Origin: CBDBJK01 sp965206395
GTDB taxonomy: Bacteria > Chloroflexota > Dehalococcoidia > Lucifugimonadales > CATOSD01
Reading direction: 5' to 3'
Assembly (NCBI GenBank): GCA_965206395.1
Contig: CBDBJK010000032.1
Span: 62,001-126,000, forward strand
DNA: 64,000 nt
This document shows, one piece after another, positions 58,032 to 64,000 of this stretch; position 1 is the first letter of the stretch, and every line of letters starts with the position of its first letter. The position numbers and the translations under genes are program-made. The notes beneath the pieces were generated by a model. It saw only the letters and a program-made list of their open reading frames with translations, did not search any database and was not told the origin of the DNA.

Positions 58032-60953
58032 TCAGACGCGTTGTTCGAGAATGGGTTGCTCGTTGGCGCTTGGCTTTTCGAGCACTTCGCGGACCTTCAA
58101 CGCCAGGTCTGTTGCGGAGAACGGCTTCTGAGTAAATGCGGTATCTGGATCGAGGACTCCATGCCTGGTGATGGATTCATCGGCATAGCCGGATGTAAAT
58201 AATACCTTGATGCCAGGGCGTGTCGTGCGGAGTTGATTGGCAAGCTCTCGGCCCCCCATGAGAGGCATCACCACATCGGTTAGCAGAAGGTCTATCGTGA
58301 CACCTTCGTGTTCTTCCACGATGTCAAGCGCCTCAACCCCGTTAGACGCTTCCAGGACAGAGTAACCCTGGCCCTTCAGAACGCGGGCGGCAAGCTCTCG
58401 CACGATGTCTTCGTCTTCGACCAGCAACACAGTTTCAGTGCCCCTTGGCAACTGGTCAACATCGTCTGTCCCTCTCTGCGACGGGTTGATGGCTTCCTCT
58501 TCAACTATGGGCAGATAAATCTTGAAGGTCGTACCTTGACCCAGTTCACTATAAACGGCGATATGGCCTTCGTTCTGCTTCGCGATGCCGTAGCACGTCG
58601 CCAACCCCAGACCAGTGCCCTTTCCCTCTTCCTTGGTCGTGAAAAATGGCTCAAAGATGTGCTCCATCACCTCATCAGGAATGCCGGTGCCGTTATCGCT
58701 GACTCCAAGCGACACATATTCTCCCGGAGTTACTTCAGGATGGGTTCTGGAGTACTCAAGGTCAAGCGTGACATTGGCCGTGTCGACCTTGATACTGCCT
58801 CCTAGCGGAATTGCGTCGCGTGCGTTGACGACAAGGTTCATCAGCACTTGCTCAATCTGTCCTGGGTCTACCTTTACAGATTGCAGATGCGACGCAGAGA
58901 TGGTCGAAAACTCAACGTCTTCACCAATAAGGCGGCGGAGCATCTTTTCCATATTTAGAACCAGAGTGTTCAGGTTAATGACCTTTGGCTCAATAATCTG
59001 GCGGCGAGAGAAAGCCAGCAGTTGACGCGTGAGATTTGACGCGCGTTCAGCCGCACTCTGGATCTCCAGGAGGCTGGTGCGCAAATGTTCCTGTCCAGGT
59101 GTCAATGCCATCATCCCTAGCTGTGCGTATCCCATAATTGGAGTTAGCAAATTATTGAAGTCGTGGGCTACCCCACCGGCTAGATTGCCGATGCTTTCCA
59201 TCTTCTGGGCCTGAATTAGCTGCTGTTGAGCAAGTCGCAATTCCTCCACCGCGTTCAGAGCTTTCTGCTCGCTGCGCTGAAGGCCGTCTTCCTTATGTAG
59301 CTTTTGGAGAGCGGCGGAAATATATCCTGCAATAATTTGCAATAACTCCTGGTCTTCCTGAGCGAAACTTTTATCGTTGGCAGAGTTGATTATTGTGATG
59401 GCTCCAGCCACATCCCCTGTCTCCGCGTATAGCGGCACCGCAAGGATGTTCTTGAACTTCTGGTATTGTTGAGCGGCTGGTTGATCGGAATATGGCCCAA
59501 TCGCACGAGGTTCGTAGTTGATGCTGTGGCCCTGGGTAAGCGGCTCCAAAAACACTGGGTCTCGCATCATCTTTTCGATAGAAGTGGAGTCAGTGGTCTG
59601 TGTATGCGTCACATGCTCCACATAGGAGTCGTTTTCACTGAACACTACCAGAGCCGCCAGACTGGCTCCTGTAATATCCTTTGCCATTACAGGGGTTTTC
59701 TCGACCAATCCCTCCATAGAGGACTCGGTGGTTATGAGCAGCCCCAATCGGCTTAACTGCTTGAGTTGTTCGACCTTTGCCTCTGTGAACGTCTGAAGGG
59801 CTGCGGCGCGTTCAGCCTCGACCATTCTCTTCTGGGTAGTGTCCAGGTCTTTAGCCATCTGATTGAATGATCCCGCCAGGGTTCCAATCTCGTCATTGCT
59901 TTGAATTTCAATGCGATGGCCCAGATCGCCACTACCCACTGCTTGCGCTCCTGCTGTCAGAGTGCGCAAGGGACGGGTAATCCTCCTACTGATTAGCATG
60001 GCGGCAAGGAGTAATAGAACGAGAAAGCTCGCGGATGCCACAACAATAATCCAACGCATCCGGCGAATGTCGCTGAAGGCCACGTCTATCGGTATTTCGG
60101 CGGCGACTCCCCACCCAAGCGATTCCAGTGGCATGTATGCCCCAACGACTTCAACGCCAAAGAAATCTTTGTAGCGAAGTCCGCCGCTAAACTGATTCCC
60201 AGATACGTCAATGAGTTCCGTAGTGCGAGCGTCGTTCGTAACAGACGAAGGCACTCGCTGTGGTGTAAGAACTGCCCCCTGACGGTCTACGAGATACATC
60301 TTGCCATCCAGGCCCAGCGCGGCGTCTGCCGTTAATGACTCGTACAGGGAATTTGGGGAAGCCTGGAGCATGAGATAAGCCGATGGGCCTTCCTGTTGAG
60401 GTATGGGAGCGGCAATTGTCGCACGGATTGCATCGCCGCCTGGGACGTAAGGCGGCAGGTGAAATTCAAGCCCAGGGTCCGAAGTCAAAGGCAGGGCAAT
60501 TGATTCGAACTCTAACGAGACTGGATTGGAAGCAGCGAAGGACAGCAACACATCACGTTTAGCTGACATCACACTTATCTGCTGCAGCGCTGGGTTTCTT
60601 TGCATCAAATCGTCGAAGTAACGAAGCAGATATTCTCTTGCAGCGCCAACTTCAGATGCCGGATCACCAGACAGCAAAACCCCTACTGCCTCTTTCACAC
60701 TTGAATTGCTGACTGAGACATGGGCTATAGCTTCCAGAGGTCGGAACCAACGCTCAACCTCTTGTGCCTTCATTGAAACGACTGATTTCAGATGCAAGTT
60801 GGTGTGGCGTTGTATTCCTGCGCTGCCGGTGCGGAAGGCAAAGAAGGCGATGAGAATTACCGGAACGGCAGCCACCACCAGAATGTAAATGACGAGCCGA
60901 CCTGTAAGCTTCGGCGAACATAAGCTCTTAATTAGGTTAGATACCGTGCTCAC
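58032..60953 (-). CDS. membrane hybrid histidine kinase (Cache-HAMP-GAF-HisKA-HATPase-REC)
   Basis: A 973-residue sensor. TM1 (LVIYILVVAAVPVILIAFFA, about 20-40), an extracytoplasmic Cache-like domain (40-300), TM2 (WIIVVASASFLVLLLLAAML), HAMP (RRITRPLRTLTAGAQAVGSG), a GAF domain (400-545), HisKA with the phospho-His in GGVAHDFNNLLTPIMGYAQL, HATPase N-box NLVVNARDAIP, G-boxes DNGTGIP and KGTGLGLATCYGI, and a C-terminal receiver (VLLVEDEDIVRELA, phospho-Asp in LLTDVVMPLMGG, Lys in TQKPFSATDLA). GTG start. The signal and output regulator are unknown; no separate response regulator lies nearby. Confidence 0.93.
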   Translation of the reverse strand: MSTVSNLIKSLCSPKLTGRLVIYILVVAAVPVILIAFFAFRTGSAGIQRHTNLHLKSVVSMKAQEVERWFRPLEAIAHVSVSNSSVKEAVGVLLSGDPASEVGAAREYLLRYFDDLMQRNPALQQISVMSAKRDVLLSFAASNPVSLEFESIALPLTSDPGLEFHLPPYVPGGDAIRATIAAPIPQQEGPSAYLMLQASPNSLYESLTADAALGLDGKMYLVDRQGAVLTPQRVPSSVTNDARTTELIDVSGNQFSGGLRYKDFFGVEVVGAYMPLESLGWGVAAEIPIDVAFSDIRRMRWIIVVASASFLVLLLLAAMLISRRITRPLRTLTAGAQAVGSGDLGHRIEIQSNDEIGTLAGSFNQMAKDLDTTQKRMVEAERAAALQTFTEAKVEQLKQLSRLGLLITTESSMEGLVEKTPVMAKDITGASLAALVVFSENDSYVEHVTHTQTTDSTSIEKMMRDPVFLEPLTQGHSINYEPRAIGPYSDQPAAQQYQKFKNILAVPLYAETGDVAGAITIINSANDKSFAQEDQELLQIIAGYISAALQKLHKEDGLQRSEQKALNAVEELRLAQQQLIQAQKMESIGNLAGGVAHDFNNLLTPIMGYAQLGMMALTPGQEHLRTSLLEIQSAAERASNLTRQLLAFSRRQIIEPKVINLNTLVLNMEKMLRRLIGEDVEFSTISASHLQSVKVDPGQIEQVLMNLVVNARDAIPLGGSIKVDTANVTLDLEYSRTHPEVTPGEYVSLGVSDNGTGIPDEVMEHIFEPFFTTKEEGKGTGLGLATCYGIAKQNEGHIAVYSELGQGTTFKIYLPIVEEEAINPSQRGTDDVDQLPRGTETVLLVEDEDIVRELAARVLKGQGYSVLEASNGVEALDIVEEHEGVTIDLLLTDVVMPLMGGRELANQLRTTRPGIKVLFTSGYADESITRHGVLDPDTAFTQKPFSATDLALKVREVLEKPSANEQPILEQRV

Positions 60954-61243
60954 AACTTAACCTGGCCTTTACAGGCCATAAAGCCCTGTTTGTTTGATGA
61001 GGAAACTCCATAGGCAATATTGGATCCACTCGCTGCACAAACTCAGCAGCTTTTGATGACTACAACCCGCATCTTCTCATCAAAACACTAACACTCCTGG
61101 TGCAAGGGAGACACCGTATCAGCTTGTACTTTGGGGGGGTGTAGCCCTATGTTGTAACAAGTCGCGCGAGGTAGATATGGGGCCAGGTTAATCGCCGCGC
61201 GTCAAGTTTTTGCTGGAAAACCTATGCTTGTCCAGCTCAACTC

Positions 61244-61273
61244 TTCCCATATAAAATGGCGTGCTGCTATAAT
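61244..61273 (+). promoter_or_regulatory. putative galU promoter with extended -10
   Basis: TGCTATAAT (TATAAT at 61268-61273) with TTCCCA 18 bases upstream as a weak -35, about 92 bases before the galU start. The rest of the 410-base spacer 60954-61365 holds no recognised gene. Confidence 0.45.
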
Positions 61274-61365
61274 TCGGGCGTGCTTGAGGAGACAGTTTCG
61301 GACACAAACAAAATGTGTAGGCAAATAGAAGAGTTGTCGACATACCCCAAAATTAGGAGTGCCTG

Positions 61366-62226
61366 ATGAAAGTACGGAAGGCCGTAATCCCGGTTGCTGG
61401 TCTTGGCACGCGCTTCCTACCTGCCACTCGTTCAATTCCCAAGGTAATGATCCCAGTTTTCGACTATCCTCCTGTTCACTATGCAGTGCAAGAGGCAGCC
61501 CAGGCTGGCATCGAGCATGTCATATTTGTGGTATCTCCAGGGCAGGATGCAATCAGTCGTTACTTCGACAGTATGCCTGAACTGGAGAGTGCCCTGAAAC
61601 AAAGAGGAAACGAGGCGCTCCTCAAGCAGATGATCGATATTTCCGATATGGCTGAGATAAGCTATGTTGAGCAGAAGGAACAGCTCGGCCTGGGTCACGC
61701 TGTTCTCATCGCGAGAGCAGAAGTGGGCGAAGAGCCGTTTGCAGTCTTCTTACCTGACGACATCATCTGGAACGATTCCCCTACCATTGGAGGGATGATA
61801 GAGGCTTACGAACATTACGAAAACCCTGTTATTGCCGTAAAGCAAGTCCCTGATGAAGCTGTTCCCAGTCTTGGAATAATCGACCCCAGACCTATGACCG
61901 ACACGATATCAGAGATTATGCAGGTGGTGGAAAAACCTAGCCTTGAGGATGCTCCCTCGAACCTGGCTATCATCGGCAGGTACATCCTGACGCCCGAAAT
62001 CTTCGATGCGCTTGAGCATGGACAGCCCGGCGCGCTGGGGGAGATTCAACTTACTGATGCCATTGCCGCACTTCTTTCAACACAGAAAGCTTATGCATAC
62101 CGCTTTCCAGGCGTCCATTTCGACGTTGGCACGCCCCTTGGCCTCTTGAAAGCCTCGGTATACGCCGCTCTTCAGAGGCCCAACCTATCAGAGGACTTCA
62201 GAAGCTGGCTTTCCGAAGTCCTTTAG
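61366..62226 (+). CDS. galU: UTP-glucose-1-phosphate uridylyltransferase
   Basis: A 286-residue GalU, making UDP-glucose from UTP and glucose-1-phosphate for envelope polysaccharides. Nucleotide-binding VIPVAGLGTRFLPATRSIPK, then VEQKEQLGLGHAVLIARAEV, VFLPDDIIW (metal Asp), VEKPSLEDAPSNLAIIGRYI and the C-terminal GVHFDVGTPLGLLKA. The GxGTRxLPATKAxPKE motif is changed to RSIPKVM, losing the usual Glu. AGGAG lies 6 bases before the ATG. Monocistronic by spacing. Confidence 0.93.
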   Translation: MKVRKAVIPVAGLGTRFLPATRSIPKVMIPVFDYPPVHYAVQEAAQAGIEHVIFVVSPGQDAISRYFDSMPELESALKQRGNEALLKQMIDISDMAEISYVEQKEQLGLGHAVLIARAEVGEEPFAVFLPDDIIWNDSPTIGGMIEAYEHYENPVIAVKQVPDEAVPSLGIIDPRPMTDTISEIMQVVEKPSLEDAPSNLAIIGRYILTPEIFDALEHGQPGALGEIQLTDAIAALLSTQKAYAYRFPGVHFDVGTPLGLLKASVYAALQRPNLSEDFRSWLSEVL

Positions 62227-62340
62227 TATCGGGAGTGTGGGGCACAGGGCGATACATCATCGCGGCTATGTTATACAATGCGCTCGTTTGCAGAGGCAAT
62301 CACGTCACTCGGCGCCAAACCCCATCGAAAGGAGAGTCAT

Positions 62341-63405
62341 ATGGCTGACAACAGCATGGCAGGCAAGGTGCAGACAGTGACGGGTGCAATCAGTCCTGAG
62401 CAGCTTGGAACTACCGTCACGCACGAGCATCTGCTACTGGACATCTCGATACTGGGTGGGCCGCCCGAGGAGGCCAGCGCAAGGGAGTTCTACTACAAGC
62501 CTGTGTCGCTGGAGACGGTGGGATATATTCGCCATCACGCCATGCGCAATCTCGACAACGGGCAGTTGCTGGACGTAGACACCGCCATCGACGAGGCTAT
62601 GCTGTATAAGCAGCACGGCGGGACCTCGCTGGTGGATGCGACGAGCATCGGCCTTTCACGCGACCCGAAGGGATTGGCAAGAGTGTCAAGGGCAACTGGC
62701 GTGAACATTATCATGGGGTCTTCTCATTACGTCGCGCCTGCTCACCCAATCGACATGGACGGCCGAAGCGAGGATGATATCTTCGAGAAGATTGTCAGCG
62801 ACGTGACCGAAGGCGTGGACGGCTCGGGTATAAAGTCCGGCGTGATTGGCGAGGTGGGGTGTTCGTGGCCTTTGACCTTCAACGAGCGCAAGGTGCTGCG
62901 TGCCTCTGGTCGAGCGCAGCAGGCTACAGGAGCACCAATCCTCATTCATCCCGGACGCGACGAGACCGCGCCCCTGGAAATCATCGAGGTCCTTAGCGAG
63001 GTTGGGGCAGACCTCAGCCGCACTATCATGGGCCACCTTGACCGCACCGTGTTCCTTCACGATACGCTGAAGAAGATAGCCGAGAGCAGTTGCTACATGG
63101 AGTGGGACCTCTTCGGCTCGGAGCAGTCGTATTATGGGCCAAATCCTGGCATCGACATGCCCGGCGACGCCAGGAAGATGGACGACATCGCGTGGATAAT
63201 ATCAGAGGGCTACGGCGGCAAGATCGTCGTAGCGCATGACATCTGCGCCAAGCAGCGCCTCGTCAAATACGGAGGCCATGGCTACTTCTACATCCTGAAC
63301 CAAATCGTTCCGAGGATGCGGGCTCGCGGCTTCAGCAATGAGTCAATCGACAAAATCCTTGTGGACAACCCCAGGGACATTCTGACATTCGTCGAACACA
63401 GTTGA
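62341..63405 (+). CDS. phosphotriesterase-family (PTE-like) metal hydrolase
   Basis: A 354-residue TIM-barrel hydrolase: GTTVTHEHLLLD (the first HxH metal pair), SLVDATSIGLSRDPKGLARV, VIGEVGCSWPLT, PILIHPGRDETAP and IMGHLDRT (metal His residues), and VVAHDICAKQRLVKYGGHGY (metal Asp region). Natural members mostly cleave lactones or phosphoesters. ATG 62341 follows AAAGGAGAG; the longer start at 62278 has none. Confidence 0.88.
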   Translation: MADNSMAGKVQTVTGAISPEQLGTTVTHEHLLLDISILGGPPEEASAREFYYKPVSLETVGYIRHHAMRNLDNGQLLDVDTAIDEAMLYKQHGGTSLVDATSIGLSRDPKGLARVSRATGVNIIMGSSHYVAPAHPIDMDGRSEDDIFEKIVSDVTEGVDGSGIKSGVIGEVGCSWPLTFNERKVLRASGRAQQATGAPILIHPGRDETAPLEIIEVLSEVGADLSRTIMGHLDRTVFLHDTLKKIAESSCYMEWDLFGSEQSYYGPNPGIDMPGDARKMDDIAWIISEGYGGKIVVAHDICAKQRLVKYGGHGYFYILNQIVPRMRARGFSNESIDKILVDNPRDILTFVEHS

Positions 63406-63432
63406 CATTAACCTAAAAGCTCTTCTTCCTGT

Positions 63433-63465
63433 CCTCCCCCACATTATGCAGGGGAGGATTTTTTT
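63433..63465 (+). terminator. rho-independent terminator after the PTE-like gene
   Basis: Stem CCTCCCC / GGGGAGG with a 10-11 base loop followed by A and T7. The remaining ~280 bases up to the last gene hold no supported frame. Confidence 0.85.
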
Positions 63466-63745
63466 ATTCATCCCCCTTGGGTAGCCGCACTCACGATTTC
63501 TCTGTGCAGGCGTCCAGAAATTCGTGGGTGCAGGCCCTTGCTTCAATTGTGCCAGATGCTATGGACGGGGCTGTGGAAAACGCCCAGGCCTGTGAGACAC
63601 CTGCGTGCCGCATCACCTGCACAGATACAAAGAGAGTACCCACGACTTGCATACCCTCCCATGTCACAATGGTTATCACACCGACTGCAAACAGACAGCA
63701 CACGACAAACAGTGTAGGACGTGTACAAAAAAGAGGAGGGTCGAT

Positions 63746-64000
63746 ATGAGAAACTGGACTAAGAGCTTGAAATGGACGGCTGGAGCATCAATGTTGCTTG
63801 TGATGCTGATGGCAGTGCAGGTAGTACAGGGAGGTGGCAGATTCAGCGGGATCGATCCCGAAGTGCTGGTCAACGAAGAGAAGTTCAACGTGTACATCGA
63901 GTGGTCTACGGACGATATGTGTCTGATCGATGGTCTGATAGACGTTAACTTCTGGTATCCCAGTGGGACCAATACTGGGGTAACTGAGGCCGAGCTGGTG
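63746..64000 (+). CDS. secreted protein, 5' part (runs off the window)
   Basis: Starts at ATG after GAGGAGGG. N-terminal signal peptide with a basic start (RNWTKSLKWTAGASM), hydrophobic core LLVMLMAVQVV and a likely cleavage site around VQGGGRF. The visible mature part (GIDPEVLVNEEKFNVYIEWS, FWYPSGTNT) is beta-rich and unrecognised. Exported function unknown. Confidence 0.7.
   Translation, partial: MRNWTKSLKWTAGASMLLVMLMAVQVVQGGGRFSGIDPEVLVNEEKFNVYIEWSTDDMCLIDGLIDVNFWYPSGTNTGVTEAELV

Noticed and set aside
63477..63749. 90-codon plus-strand frame before the final secreted protein
   Set aside because: Cys/Thr-rich without a domain, lies just after a terminator and overlaps the true ribosome-binding site and start of the next gene.

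Overview
The window looks like an IS-rich chromosome segment of a Chloroflexota bacterium, most likely a SAR202-type Dehalococcoidia. This is inferred from gene content only: luciferase-like FMN monooxygenases (2), CaiB/BaiF CoA-transferases (2), a thiolase/MaoC/DUF35 set, an Ldh_2 dehydrogenase, a phosphotriesterase-like hydrolase, an RdhA/QueG-like Fe-S protein and a solitary ftsZ. No rRNA or marker tree is available to confirm it. No CRISPR array or phage module was seen.

Layout. 0-1.4 kb: 3' end of a secreted FN3/cadherin-like protein, a degenerate tRNA-like sequence and a winged-helix remnant. 1.4-6.2 kb: IS630-type element A copy 1, a retropepsin-like gene, then a ribbon-helix-helix plus large serine recombinase pair, followed by IS630-type element B copy 1. 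6.4-12 kb: a divergent PEPCK(ATP)-like protein, a DUF1801 gene split by element B copy 2, an SDR and an IS5 element. 12.5-20 kb: a DUF2330 membrane protein, a D-2-hydroxyacid dehydrogenase, then a VOC / FAS1-like hot-dog / KAP NTPase / MaoC / thiolase / DUF35 series resembling a CoA-thioester hydratase-aldolase unit. 20-23.6 kb: an RdhA/QueG-like gene split by IS3 copy 1, then a decayed IS5 element. 23.7-30 kb: FMN monooxygenase with alpha/beta hydrolase, and a heterodimeric ABC exporter. 30-35 kb: IS3 copy 2, hypothetical proteins, a NodB-type deacetylase and a cupredoxin-DM13 membrane protein. 35.5-43 kb: folE with a RibD-C-type reductase, an SDR, an amidohydrolase, two CoA-transferases and an NAD-formate dehydrogenase. 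43.6-55.2 kb: element A copy 2, FMN monooxygenase, TPP enzyme, S9 peptidase, a broken nucleotidyltransferase, Ldh_2 dehydrogenase, an ATCase-like paralogue, and a geranylgeranyl-reductase-family gene hit by element A copy 3. 55-64 kb: a small membrane protein, pterin carbinolamine dehydratase, ftsZ, a hybrid histidine kinase, galU, a phosphotriesterase-like enzyme and the start of a secreted protein.

Two themes stand out. First, nine IS copies occupy about 9.9 kb, and three of them split genes whose original reading frames can be rebuilt exactly by removing the element and one target duplication (RdhA-like, DUF1801, geranylgeranyl reductase). Second, several genes, including the normally essential ftsZ, carry a break that one extra base would repair. 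This fits either sequence or assembly indel error or real decay, so single-base frameshifts here should not be read as pseudogenes without read-level checking. No wholly new defence or mobile system was identified. The most unusual genes are the PEPCK-like protein, the cupredoxin-DM13 fusion, the ATCase paralogue with an altered active-site motif, and a KAP NTPase lying between the two halves of a hot-dog hydratase operon.
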